Part shown: positions 33,501-42,606 of the stretch, in pieces
Position numbering within the stretch: position 1 is the first letter of the stretch
Layout of the letters: each line of letters opens with the position of its first letter
NCBI GenBank assembly: GCA_028284285.1
Contig: JANQSA010000085.1
Coordinates: 1 to 64,000 of the forward strand
Reading direction: 5' to 3'
DNA length: 64,000 nucleotides
Source of the DNA: Croceivirga sp.
GTDB taxonomy: Bacteria; Bacteroidota; Bacteroidia; Flavobacteriales; Flavobacteriaceae
Position numbers and translations under genes: made by a program
The notes under the pieces: model-generated
What the model was told of the DNA's origin: nothing
Database searches by the model: none
What the model saw: only the letters and a program-made list of their open reading frames with translations

Positions 33501-36500
33501 TCCGCCGAGGTCGTACCAAAGGGGGTAAACTGAAGTGCTCTTTCGATTTGATAAAAATTCTCGGTAAAATCGGTTCCTACTCTCAGGAATCCCACCAAAG
33601 GAGTAGCTTCATCAGAATAATCGCTATCAAACAGTTTTTCGGCATGCATAAACATTTTAAGGCTTTCGTATTGCCGTACATCAATATTTACATTTTTGAA
33701 AACCCCTCTGGAATCCCCGGCTTCCAGGTTCTCCACTAAGAAGGAAAGGGATTGTTCATTCTGTCGGATAATGGTGTTGTTGTTGTTTAATTGCTCCCGT
33801 ATTACTCCTGGCGGCAGCACATAAGGAATGGGGTCTCTCTGGCTATTTTCTTCAATATTCACGGCATTCACGTCTATAATGGTACCATCATCTTCCGGAA
33901 TATCGTCTACCCCGGGTTGCAGGGTATTGAGGTAGGCACGCCAATCTCCACGTACAAGATCCAAAGTGGCAAATCGCAATACTACATCATCCGTGAAACC
34001 TGTCATATACATCCGCATGAAACTAATGGAACGGAAGTCTTGTGCTCCCCCTATTGCCCTTCTCCTCAACGGATCTTGCTGTATTTCCCCCTCCGTCCTG
34101 TTTGGATTAAACACAATAGGTATCTTGAATTGAATCCATCTCCTCTGCAAGTTGGTTCCATTGGGCAGATCCGGAGTTAAACCAGATCTTACATCCGTAA
34201 CAAATGGGGCATCCGTGTCCAAATCAGGCCCTATTGGTATCCTGTATTCGAAATAACTGTTAACCGTATTCATGGTCAAATCCCTGTCTACATCTTCAAC
34301 ATCCGGTAGAGTGGTAGAGCCCCTGTCGGTATTGGTTACGGCCACCGGGGAGTTGCCTTCCGGGTTGTTAAAATCAAAGTAACGCTCTAATATACCCCCT
34401 TCCCGATTCAGGTAGTACACGTAATTGTCCAGCGCCGGGTCTCCCGGAGGGCCGTTATAAATGGCAGCCTCCTGGACATCGTTAAAACCGTCAAAACCAA
34501 CGTCCTGTTCTGTTCTGTTGGTTTCATCTGCATCAAAGGCATAGACCAGCGCCTGGGTGGACGGTACCTGTCCCCAGACGGTTGGCCGGGGTACTTCGTT
34601 ATTACTACTTCCCGGCAAGCCATTTTCATATTGCTTCCGGCCGTCTTTCAAAATATCTTCGGAAATGTTCCCCAGGTTCAGGACCAATTCTCCAACATTC
34701 CCGGTAGTGGTTTCACCATCCACATAAGGGTCCAGCACCCAAAACTGTATAAACTCCACATTGGACTGTTCAAAGTTGGTACTGCTGAGGGAGCGCATGA
34801 TCCCGGCCCAATTGTCTTGTGGTGTCCCCTCAAACGCGGGATTGGCATTATAGGGTCCCTTTAGGTTGGGGTAATAGGCAATATCCAATGTTCCCTGTAC
34901 CGTAGTTTGCCCCTGGGCAATATCTACCTGTGGAAAGACCTCATCAATAAATACCCTTCGGGTGGTATTAAGGGAAATATCGTTATCCGTAATGCCTGCA
35001 GGACGCTGATTGGTATAAAAAATAGGATCTACGGTATACCAGGACATCTTGGCCCGTTGAAAACCTACCTCAAGATCGGTAAGTCCCTGGGCAAATTCCT
35101 CGGGGGGGCTAGCCAGGAACCACCCCAGGGAAGATCGGATATCGATCAGGGCCTGAGCGCCTTCAAAATCGTCCAGATAGGTAGTGGTTTCTCCCTGAAA
35201 GTCGGCATTCCTGGGAGAATTTGGCCGTAAAACCGCAACTTCCCCCCGGAACGACAAGTTAGAAGGGACATCAGTATCAATATTGGGCAATTTATTGGCA
35301 AGTCGCGTTAAAAAAGGAATTTCCGTACTAAAATTACCGTTCAAACCAAAGATGGTATTGTTTACCGGTTCTATACCGAAATTCGCCTTTTGGGTTAGGG
35401 GCCTTTCGTTGAGATTGAGCAAGGTGGCGCCCAACACAAAATTCTCATTGACCTGGTGCTCTACATTAACCCCCGTAAAGCGCCTGGTCTGTTGTCCAAA
35501 TACCGCATTGTTCTCTACGGAAATGTTAATAGGGGTGTTGGACGCCTCCAAACTGGGGTCCAGCAATTGTACTGTCCCGGCTTGATAATTTACCGTGTAG
35601 TCAATACCTTCCTGGAGTTGCCGCCCTCCTGCAGTTACCCTAACCGACCCTCGGGGGACATTAAAGGCCCCAATGGGAATCCCGTTGCTTCCCTGGGACT
35701 TATAGCGTCCTTTGATCTGGAATCGGTTCTTTTCCGCATCCTGTAATGAGGCTGCTTTGGTTTGCGCGTACATGTTTCGGAACACATAGCGTTGCTGATT
35801 GGCATTATAGCCCTGGTCATTGTCCACATCATATGTCCCTCCTCCTAACAGGTCAAAGAGGAACTCTCCAAAGGGCTCCACTTTTGTGAAAATGATACGC
35901 CCGGTCTGAGGATCTACGGTAATCCCGGGTTGATAATCGAAAAAACCATCTCCACCCACCTGAACATCGTTATAGATGTTAAGTCGATCCAGGTTAAAAA
36001 CACTGAGGAGTATTCTTTCTTCCAGGGGCCTCCCCGCCAAACCGGCATCCGCCGGGAAGGGTTCCACCGGGGTGATATAGTTCCGTGGCGTGGGATCCGA
36101 ATATAAAATATTCAAGCGGAAATCTTCCTGACTCAACTGAAAAGCGCCGGTGGAATAAATGTTTTTCATCATCAGATCCCAAATAGGATCATCTACATTG
36201 GTAATATTACTTTTCAGGAGCTTTAAAACCAGGGTATTGTTTTCGATAATGGGATTTGCCCCCCCGCTTACCGAGGTGGCATCAATTCCCCCATTGGCAA
36301 ATTCCCCCACCTGAAACACCTCTCCCTGAAAGGTATATTGAAAGGCTACAGCCAATACTTCATCATTACTCAACCGTTGACTGAGGGAAATATATCCCAA
36401 TTGCGGATCGAAGCGGTAATCCCTGCCCACTTCCAGTTTTCGGGCATTTTCCAGGATGGCATAGTCAAAACCCTCATTAGGTCCATAACCGCCCGTTACC

Positions 36501-37783
36501 CCCAGGTCAAATCCTTGTGCTGCCGTAGCAATATCCCGAATCCCTTCAGTCAGTGCTCCTCCGGCGCCAATAAGGCCGGGGTTGTAATCATTGGCCGCAT
36601 TCTGAGGTAAAATGCCATTTCCAGTAATATTGAAGAAGGTTCCCGGCGGGGTAGCCTGGATCCCTATTCGGGTTTTTTCACGACCATCGCGTCCAACTTC
36701 TCCCTCCCCTAAATCCTGAAGCGCCACAATATTCCTTACGTTCAAGGTTTGCTGGTTCCGGTTGGTTACCCACACTTCCAGTCGGGTGATCTGTACCTGG
36801 CTTTGGATAAAGGGATAATTTTCCAAAGCTGCATCGTAGTTATCCCTGAAATACTGGGCCAGGAAGAAATGCCTGTCCTCATCATAATCCAGGGCGGTAA
36901 GCGCAAACTCATTCAAGGTTCCCCCACCTTGTGCTACCACGGTATTGCTTTGGGAACGCTGTTCCGAAAATACCGCGGTAACGGTGGTTCTCCCAAATTG
37001 AAGCTGGGTCTTTACACCAAAAAGACTTTGTGCACCGGTAATTAAAGAACTGTTGAGGGGCATGTTCACATTACCAATTTCAATTTTTCTGAGAATATCA
37101 TCTTCTGTGGGGGTATAGTCCAGTTTTACCAGGTTTTGGAAATCAAAAGTGGCCTCGGTATCATAATTTGCAGTTACCTGCAAGCGTTCCCCTACTTTTC
37201 CCAGTAAACTCAAACTAATTCGCTGATCAAAATCAAAGGAGAGGTTGGTCCGGTTACGCGGAGAAAGTGCGGGATTATCATTTTTCTGCCAGATTACACC
37301 CAGATCCATAGCCACCGATCCCTGGGGAATGACCTCAATGGTATTCCCGCCAAAAACCGATTCAAAGAAGCTGCTGTTTACATAAAAGTTGGGCAATAGA
37401 TTTCTCCGGGCTTCTTCACTTCCCGCTTTCTTTCCGGAAAAAGCATCTATTTTCTCCTTAAAATAGGTTTTCATACTCTCCTTCCGGATCAGCTCATAAA
37501 ATTGCTCAGGGGTTAGAAAAAGAGGGTAGTTTATATTGAAGTCCCCCACGCTTTCTGTGTAGACGTAGCGATCAATTTTCGGATCGTACTCATATTTGGA
37601 AACGATGCTTTCCGGGTTTTCCAAAAGGATTTTGCCAAGCGAAATCCCGGTCTTTACGGAATCCTGCTCCTGCTGGTTGGTCTCCTGAGCCTTAAGATTC
37701 TGACCCACGGTAAACAACACAATAAAAAAGAATAGTGCCTTAAACCATAATGGTTTAAGTTGTGGTATTGCCCCTCTTTTCAA
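30554..37783 (-). CDS. sprA: SprA, type IX secretion translocon / gliding motility protein
   Basis: A 2409-residue protein, the normal size of SprA. A signal-type N-terminus is followed by the SprA pattern: FNINYPLFLTPEQFYELI near residue 85, GSVAMDLGVIWQKNDNPALSPR near 170, and a C-terminal strand ending in NAGFTIRYNFGN. SprA (Sov in Porphyromonas) forms the giant single-chain outer-membrane beta-barrel through which type IX cargo leaves. It starts five bases after the stop of ruvA, in a maeB-ruvA-sprA operon. The repeat protein at the left edge of the window may be one of its substrates, which is inference. Confidence 0.97.
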   Translation of the reverse strand: MKRGAIPQLKPLWFKALFFFIVLFTVGQNLKAQETNQQEQDSVKTGISLGKILLENPESIVSKYEYDPKIDRYVYTESVGDFNINYPLFLTPEQFYELIRKESMKTYFKEKIDAFSGKKAGSEEARRNLLPNFYVNSSFFESVFGGNTIEVIPQGSVAMDLGVIWQKNDNPALSPRNRTNLSFDFDQRISLSLLGKVGERLQVTANYDTEATFDFQNLVKLDYTPTEDDILRKIEIGNVNMPLNSSLITGAQSLFGVKTQLQFGRTTVTAVFSEQRSQSNTVVAQGGGTLNEFALTALDYDEDRHFFLAQYFRDNYDAALENYPFIQSQVQITRLEVWVTNRNQQTLNVRNIVALQDLGEGEVGRDGREKTRIGIQATPPGTFFNITGNGILPQNAANDYNPGLIGAGGALTEGIRDIATAAQGFDLGVTGGYGPNEGFDYAILENARKLEVGRDYRFDPQLGYISLSQRLSNDEVLAVAFQYTFQGEVFQVGEFANGGIDATSVSGGANPIIENNTLVLKLLKSNITNVDDPIWDLMMKNIYSTGAFQLSQEDFRLNILYSDPTPRNYITPVEPFPADAGLAGRPLEERILLSVFNLDRLNIYNDVQVGGDGFFDYQPGITVDPQTGRIIFTKVEPFGEFLFDLLGGGTYDVDNDQGYNANQQRYVFRNMYAQTKAASLQDAEKNRFQIKGRYKSQGSNGIPIGAFNVPRGSVRVTAGGRQLQEGIDYTVNYQAGTVQLLDPSLEASNTPINISVENNAVFGQQTRRFTGVNVEHQVNENFVLGATLLNLNERPLTQKANFGIEPVNNTIFGLNGNFSTEIPFLTRLANKLPNIDTDVPSNLSFRGEVAVLRPNSPRNADFQGETTTYLDDFEGAQALIDIRSSLGWFLASPPEEFAQGLTDLEVGFQRAKMSWYTVDPIFYTNQRPAGITDNDISLNTTRRVFIDEVFPQVDIAQGQTTVQGTLDIAYYPNLKGPYNANPAFEGTPQDNWAGIMRSLSSTNFEQSNVEFIQFWVLDPYVDGETTTGNVGELVLNLGNISEDILKDGRKQYENGLPGSSNNEVPRPTVWGQVPSTQALVYAFDADETNRTEQDVGFDGFNDVQEAAIYNGPPGDPALDNYVYYLNREGGILERYFDFNNPEGNSPVAVTNTDRGSTTLPDVEDVDRDLTMNTVNSYFEYRIPIGPDLDTDAPFVTDVRSGLTPDLPNGTNLQRRWIQFKIPIVFNPNRTEGEIQQDPLRRRAIGGAQDFRSISFMRMYMTGFTDDVVLRFATLDLVRGDWRAYLNTLQPGVDDIPEDDGTIIDVNAVNIEENSQRDPIPYVLPPGVIREQLNNNNTIIRQNEQSLSFLVENLEAGDSRGVFKNVNIDVRQYESLKMFMHAEKLFDSDYSDEATPLVGFLRVGTDFTENFYQIERALQFTPFGTTSAEADVIWPEVNEIDIDFSDLNRVKSLRIAQRNDGVPLNELRYYEVIGGEVVEVDEFAPRTVGRNRIGIRGNPSLGSLRAMMVGVKNADDLPARGEIWFNELRLAGLDNNGGWAATAALDANMADFANVTATANLSTSGFGAIDQIPNERAREDAISYDVVTNVNVGQLFPQKWGLQIPFNFGISETLITPEFDPVFDDLKLDDLIDAAQTPEDAERTREQAEDYTKRRSVNLIGVRKNRSEEAEANFFDIENFTFNYSYNKTSHRDFEIADLQDENVNTGFVYNHNFRPAPVAPFAKSDSLLTGKYWQWLKELNFNVLPTSVSLNANYDRSFNQQRFRDVLEPGVEALDLPVLQQRNYLFNWQYALNYSISRSLRLNLTASNNNIVRNFFTDEVDENDNPIIDPTLGLWDGFFDVGEPNRHSQQMQLNYELPFSKFPFLSFINAQYTYTSNFDWQRGGDALIEVAGENINTVQNANTHNLTANLTMQSFYDFIGLKKRDGKLPVNTAPVRVDKAGNPREGEKDQKPKGKTSKTWNTLVDILTMVKRVNINYSENNGKMLPGYTQSIGFIGTARPTFGFVFGSQRNVRFEAARNGWLTNFEEFNTQFMQNSTKTLNITATAQPTPDLTIDLLADRQINNSLQENFVPDLWAQNENGLVNNIGNFNISTVMLGTIFKSSDEFNSQTFEEFKANRLTIANRIVADRRINVEERDAEGFPVGYGKTSQDVLLPAFFAAYTGQDVNRVNLDAFRDIPIPNWNIKYTGLMKNKWFKKKFKRFSLQHGYRASYSINSFQTNLEREQLLNDGLPPINAETGNVQPENIINNVVLTDEFNPLMRMDFEMKNSLSVLAEVRTNRTLSLSFDNSLLTEINGQEYTLGLGYRIKDVKFVTNIGGERTRLKGDLNLKADLSLRDNITIIRNLDIDNNQITAGQELWSIKFTADYALSKSLNALFFYDHTFSQFKVSTAFPQTTINAGFTIRYNFGN

Positions 37784-37788
37784 ACTTG

Positions 37789-38370
37789 TTATAAATTTTT
37801 CAGCGCCTGTTTTATAGTATCCTCGACGCTAAGTGAGGTATCCTGGGAAAGCACTTGGTCTACGACCCTTTCTGACTGCCTCCTGGTGAATCCAAGAACC
37901 TCTAAAGCAGATAACGCTTCTTCTTTGGTTGTATTGTTTGATGGAAGGGAAACTTCATCCATAGCGTAGACCTTCAAAATCTTGTCTTTTAGGTCTACAA
38001 TTACACGTTGCGCGGTTTTGGCCCCAATACCTTTGATTCCCTGGATAGTAGCCACATCACCACCGGCTATGGCATCCCTGACCTGGGAGGGCGTAAGGGA
38101 CGATAACATTGTTCTGGCAATGCTCGGGCCAATCCCGGAAACCGAGGTAAGCAGCAAAAATATCTCACGTTCCGCTTTTTCCACAAAACCGAACAAGGTA
38201 TGTGCGTCTTCCTTGATCTGAAGATGGGTATAAATTGTAATGTTTTCATCCTCGGGAAGTAGCGAAAATGTATGTAGTGAAATATGCAAAAAATAACCCA
38301 CACCCCCACATTCTACTACTATATAGGTAGGACTTTTTTCTACCAGCCTTCCGGACAAATGAGTGATCAT
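37789..38370 (-). CDS. ruvA: Holliday junction helicase subunit RuvA
   Basis: The frame is open up to 38427, but RuvA proteins begin MIxxLxGxL, so I start at the ATG at 38370 (MITHLSGRLVEKSP), giving 193 residues. Domain I is an OB fold. Domain II has two helix-hairpin-helix motifs (LTSVSGIGPSIARTMLS and IQGIKGIGAKTAQRVIVDL), and domain III is at about 145-193. RuvA binds the four-way junction and loads RuvB, encoded separately here at 44864-45886. It begins four bases after the maeB stop and ends five bases before sprA. Confidence 0.97.
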   Translation of the reverse strand: MITHLSGRLVEKSPTYIVVECGGVGYFLHISLHTFSLLPEDENITIYTHLQIKEDAHTLFGFVEKAEREIFLLLTSVSGIGPSIARTMLSSLTPSQVRDAIAGGDVATIQGIKGIGAKTAQRVIVDLKDKILKVYAMDEVSLPSNNTTKEEALSALEVLGFTRRQSERVVDQVLSQDTSLSVEDTIKQALKNL

Positions 38371-38374
38371 GAAG

Positions 38375-40672
38375 TTATTCGTTATTCGTTCGTGCTTTTT
38401 TTCGTTTTTCCCGTTCCTGGGCATCAATCACCGCAACCGCGGCCATATTCACCATTTCGTCTACCCCTGCCCCGAGTTGCAAAATATGTACGGATTTCCG
38501 AAGCCCTAACATGATGGGGCCGATGGAGTCCGCATTATTCAGCCCTTTCAATAATTTGTAGGTGATGTTCGCCGCATCCAGATTGGGAAAAATAAGGGTA
38601 TTCACTTTCTTGCCGGCAAGTTTCGAAAAAGGAAAATTATTGAGCGAGAGTTCCTTGTCCAGGGCAAAATCTGTTTGTATCTCCCCGTCAACCACCAATT
38701 CCGGGTTACGTTCGTGTAATATCCGGACGGCTTCCCGTACCTTCTGGGCTTCTCTGTGACCGGAAGATCCAAAGTTGGCATAGGAAAGCATGGCCATAAC
38801 AGGCTCAAAGCCAAAGGTTTTGGCTACGTTGGCCGTCATTAATGCAATCTCCGCTAATTCTTCGGCATTGGGATCAATGTTTATGGAGGTGTCTGCCAAA
38901 AACAAGGGGCCCCTTTCCGTGATCATAATATTTACGGTAGAAGCGTTTCCTACCCCATGAGCCCTGCCAATTACTTCAAAAACCGGTCGCAACACTTTAG
39001 GGTACGCCCTGGAATACCCGGAGATCATACCATCTGCGGCGCCATCAAGTAGCATCATCGCACCAAAATAATTACGTTTCCCCATGTTAATCCGGGCACT
39101 GTATTCTGTTTCCCCTTTTCGCTTTCTCAGTTCCCAGAATTTGTGGGCGTATCGCGTTCGTATTTCGCTGGAATCTTCGGAACGCGGATCGATGATGGTA
39201 ACGTCCGCTTCAAAATCCAACTCTTCTTTCAGTTTTACAATCGTTTCTTTATTCCCCAATAAAATGGGTAAGGCAATTCCCTCTTCGTAGACAATTTGTG
39301 CCGCCTTTATCACATCCAGCAATTCCGCTTCGGCAAAAACAATGCGCTTGGGATTCACCTTGGCCCGGTTGTGCAGCATACGCACCACTTTATTGTCATT
39401 TCCCGAACGCTGCATCAATTCCTCCTCATAGTCCTTCCAGTTCCTAATGGGAGCTTTGGCCACCCCGCTGTCCATAGCAGCTTTGGCCACCGCCGGAGGT
39501 ATTCTGGCAATAAGTCTCGGATCAAAGGGTTTTGGAATTATATATTCCTTTCCAAAAGTAAGTCGGGTAGTGTCATAGGTAATGTTTACCTGTTCGGGAA
39601 CCGGTTCCCGGGTGAGATCGGCCAGGGCACGCACCGCAGCCATTTTCATGGCTTCATTGATCTTAGTGGCACGCACATCCAGCGCCCCCCTAAATATAAA
39701 AGGAAATCCCAACACATTGTTCACCTGGTTGGGATGGTCGGAACGACCGGTAGCCATAATAATATCGTCCCGGGTGTCACAGGCCAGGTTGTAGTTAATT
39801 TCCGGATCCGGATTTGCCATGGCAAACACTATGGGGTCCTTTGCCATGGATTTTAGCATAGCCGGGGAAACAATATCGGCCAGAGAGAGCCCGATAAACA
39901 CATCCGCGCCCTGCATGGCTTCTTCCAGGGTATCTATCTTCCTCTCCGTAGCAAATTCTTGCTTCTGTGGCGTCAAATTTTCCCGGTCTTTCCGTATCAC
40001 CCCTTTGCTGTCCAACATTACCATATTCTCTTTTCTGGCACCGAAAGATTGGTACAAGCGGGAACAGGAAATTGCAGCAGCACCGGCGCCACTTACAACT
40101 ATTTTTACCTCCTCTATTTTTTTCTCTGCCAGTTCCAGGGCATTCAACAAGGCGGCAGCGGATATTATGGCTGTACCGTGCTGATCATCGTGCATTACAG
40201 GAATATCCAGTTCTTCTTTCAGGCGTTGCTCGATTTCAAAAGCTTCCGGCGCTTTGATGTCCTCCAGATTGATCCCGCCAAAAGTGGGAGCTACGGTTTT
40301 GACGGTTTCCACAAACTTTTCCACATCTTCGGTATCCAGTTCAAGATCAATACCGTCAATATCCGCAAATATTTTAAAAAGCAGGCTTTTTCCTTCCATT
40401 ACAGGTTTGGACGCCTCCGGGCCTATGTTGCCTAATCCCAAGACTGCCGTGCCATTGGAAATAACTGCCACTGTATTTCCTTTAGCGGTATACCGATATA
40501 CCTCCTCTTTGTTTTTCTCAATCTCAAGGCAAGGTTCCGCTACACCCGGGGAATAGGCCAGGGCCAAATCCCTTTGGGTGGAATAGGGTTTTGTGGGGAC
40601 CACTTTTATCTTTCCCGGCTGTGGTCGCGCGTGGTAAATTAAAGCTTCACGGCGTTGTTTTTCTTTACTCAT
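38375..40672 (-). CDS. maeB: NADP-dependent malic enzyme with C-terminal phosphotransacetylase-like domain
   Basis: A 765-residue fusion enzyme of MaeB type. Residues about 1-425 form the malic enzyme (AYSPGVAEPCLEI, the metal/substrate region around MHDDQHGTAIISAA, and nucleotide fold VVSGAGAAAISC). Residues about 430-765 are a phosphotransacetylase-like domain (MISGYSRAYPKVLRP). It decarboxylates malate to pyruvate, giving NADPH; the PTA domain is usually regulatory. First gene of the maeB-ruvA-sprA operon, with a four-base gap to ruvA. The 137 bp upstream have no clear consensus promoter; TACCTTTA is the nearest. Confidence 0.96.
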   Translation of the reverse strand: MSKEKQRREALIYHARPQPGKIKVVPTKPYSTQRDLALAYSPGVAEPCLEIEKNKEEVYRYTAKGNTVAVISNGTAVLGLGNIGPEASKPVMEGKSLLFKIFADIDGIDLELDTEDVEKFVETVKTVAPTFGGINLEDIKAPEAFEIEQRLKEELDIPVMHDDQHGTAIISAAALLNALELAEKKIEEVKIVVSGAGAAAISCSRLYQSFGARKENMVMLDSKGVIRKDRENLTPQKQEFATERKIDTLEEAMQGADVFIGLSLADIVSPAMLKSMAKDPIVFAMANPDPEINYNLACDTRDDIIMATGRSDHPNQVNNVLGFPFIFRGALDVRATKINEAMKMAAVRALADLTREPVPEQVNITYDTTRLTFGKEYIIPKPFDPRLIARIPPAVAKAAMDSGVAKAPIRNWKDYEEELMQRSGNDNKVVRMLHNRAKVNPKRIVFAEAELLDVIKAAQIVYEEGIALPILLGNKETIVKLKEELDFEADVTIIDPRSEDSSEIRTRYAHKFWELRKRKGETEYSARINMGKRNYFGAMMLLDGAADGMISGYSRAYPKVLRPVFEVIGRAHGVGNASTVNIMITERGPLFLADTSINIDPNAEELAEIALMTANVAKTFGFEPVMAMLSYANFGSSGHREAQKVREAVRILHERNPELVVDGEIQTDFALDKELSLNNFPFSKLAGKKVNTLIFPNLDAANITYKLLKGLNNADSIGPIMLGLRKSVHILQLGAGVDEMVNMAAVAVIDAQEREKRKKARTNNE

Positions 40673-40809
40673 GTTCCCTAAAATGAAGAATAAAGGTAAG
40701 CGTATTCCCCTTATCCGGGAGATTCTCTTTTTAAAAAACTACTGTAGCCGTTTGGAATTCCATAAAGCGTTTTTCAGCAACCTACCGGTTATACTATTCC
40801 GACCGGGTA

Positions 40810-42468
40810 CTAGGCGTTGTCCAGCTTATCTTTAGGTAAATTCAAACGCATAGCCAACAGTCCGGCAATAATAAAGAATACCCCTGCAAACAGGATAGCA
40901 TTGATGGCTTCATTACTCAATACATTTTTGATAATGGGGCCAAAACTTACCGTCTGAATTAACATGGGAATCACGATCATCATATTGACAATTCCCATAT
41001 ACACCCCCCTTCGTTCTTCCGGGATTACCTTGGAAACCATGGCATAGGGAATTCCCATCATAGCCGCCCAACCAATACCAAATAGTATCATGGGGGCTAA
41101 CAACAGCCATTTGTTGGCGATGTAAGGCATGCTTAACATGGCAATGCCCGTTAATAACAGGCAGACCACATAGACCAATTTTGACCCTATTCGGGCCGCC
41201 ATGGGCACAAGCGCCAGGGCTACTATCATGGTTATAAAATTGTAGGTACCGTTCATCAAACCGGCGTGACCCAGGGCCTGCTCGGCCAGGGATTGTATTT
41301 GCTCGGCAAATGACTGATCTTGTGCACTGATCTCCGCACCCTCCTTAAATGATGTCATAATCCCCTCGAAGCGTTCATTGTCTTCATTGGTTATACCATA
41401 TAAACTGCTTCGCAGCATTGGGGGCATAAATTGCCAGTACACGAAAAGGGCGTACCATTGAAATAAATATACGGCAGCCAGTCTCCACAAAAACCCGGGC
41501 ATTTCCCCTATGGCCTCAGCGGCTTCCAGTAAAGGATCCAGGGTATCCCCCAATTTTTGAATGGTTCGGTTACCTTTATTCCTTTTAATAAGACGATACA
41601 GAAAGAAAAGCCAAAAAAAGGCGTATACCAACATAAAAATAACCAGCAGGTTGGTATTCTCCCATAGCGGCGGATAGAATTGGGCCGTTAAATACCCCAG
41701 TAGCAGGGGAGCAGAGAAAATAACCAAAAGTACACTCAGAATCTGAATGATTGGCGACGGAGTGTCTGCATTGTGTTTTTTGATCTCCTCGAGTTCTTCA
41801 TCAGAAGGTGGGATTTCCGGAGTTTTCCAAACGGACCACAACACAGTGCCTATAGACGCCAGAGCCCCCAAAAAGAAGGAATAATACACCCAGATAGGTA
41901 TGGAGGACACTCCCTCTTCGGCACCATTAAAAAGACCGCCGGCATCTGCTGGTGTGCTGAACCAGTGTTGAAAGATAAACAGTGATAAGTTGGCCAAAGT
42001 GATCCCTGCTCCAACAAACAGACTCTGCATTTGGTAACCGTAGGTCAGTTGTTCATCAGGTAGTTTGTCCCCTACAAAGGCACGATAGGGTTCCATAGCA
42101 GTGTTGTTACCAGCATCTAAAATCCACAGTAACCCCACTGCAAACCAAAGTTCCGGACTAAAAGGGAAAGCAAACAGACATAAACTAGCTAAAATGGCGC
42201 CTATCAGGAAAAAGGGTTTTCTACGGCCTCCCCACTTGGGCGACCAAGTTTTGTCCGAAATGGCTCCGATAATAGGCTGAATCAACAAACCCGTAACCGG
42301 GCCTGCCAGATTGAGCAGGGGCAATTCATCATGATGGGCTCCGAGAAATGAAAAAATAGGGCTTACCGCAGTCTGTTGAAGACCAAAACTAAATTGGATC
42401 CCGAAGAATCCAACGTTCATATTCCAGATTTGCCAAAAGTTTAATCTGGGCTTTACCAATTTTACCAT
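40810..42468 (-). CDS. MFS sugar transporter (GPH/SLC45-like)
   Basis: A 552-residue permease with about 12 membrane helices and a cytoplasmic loop of about 90 residues near the middle. The N-terminal half has GLLIQPIIGAISDKTWSPKWGGRRKPF, the loop 2-3 signature of disaccharide/sucrose-type MFS carriers (RWGRRRP in relatives), and the C-terminal half has VIPEERRGVYMGIVNM. It probably imports a di- or oligosaccharide with a cation. The gene stands alone, but a palindromic LacI-family operator 105 bp upstream implies sugar-responsive control. Its exact substrate cannot be read; maltose-type sugars are the common case in this group. Confidence 0.9.
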   Translation of the reverse strand: MVKLVKPRLNFWQIWNMNVGFFGIQFSFGLQQTAVSPIFSFLGAHHDELPLLNLAGPVTGLLIQPIIGAISDKTWSPKWGGRRKPFFLIGAILASLCLFAFPFSPELWFAVGLLWILDAGNNTAMEPYRAFVGDKLPDEQLTYGYQMQSLFVGAGITLANLSLFIFQHWFSTPADAGGLFNGAEEGVSSIPIWVYYSFFLGALASIGTVLWSVWKTPEIPPSDEELEEIKKHNADTPSPIIQILSVLLVIFSAPLLLGYLTAQFYPPLWENTNLLVIFMLVYAFFWLFFLYRLIKRNKGNRTIQKLGDTLDPLLEAAEAIGEMPGFLWRLAAVYLFQWYALFVYWQFMPPMLRSSLYGITNEDNERFEGIMTSFKEGAEISAQDQSFAEQIQSLAEQALGHAGLMNGTYNFITMIVALALVPMAARIGSKLVYVVCLLLTGIAMLSMPYIANKWLLLAPMILFGIGWAAMMGIPYAMVSKVIPEERRGVYMGIVNMMIVIPMLIQTVSFGPIIKNVLSNEAINAILFAGVFFIIAGLLAMRLNLPKDKLDNA

Positions 42469-42573
42469 GTTTGAGTTAGTTTGTTAGTTGGTTTCTTGAG
42501 TGAAAAAACTCTTGCCTTTCAAGATACTATTTTTACCAAAGGATAAGGTAATGTTTCCAACAAAAAACGCGCT

Positions 42574-42594
42574 AAACGTTTTACGAAAACGTTT
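42574..42594. promoter_or_regulatory. LacI-family operator upstream of the sugar transporter
   Basis: AAACGTTTT and AAAACGTTT are perfect 9-bp inverted arms separated by three bases; each also contains the self-palindromic AAACGTTT. This is the CG-centred form typical of LacI-family repressor sites. It lies between the queG stop and the transporter start. The regulator gene is not in the window. Confidence 0.75.
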
Positions 42595-42606
42595 GCGTAA
42601 ATCCTG

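Noticed and set aside
39296-39856. Antisense 186-residue frame within maeB
   Set aside because: Same reasoning: wholly inside a well-conserved enzyme gene, with no signature.
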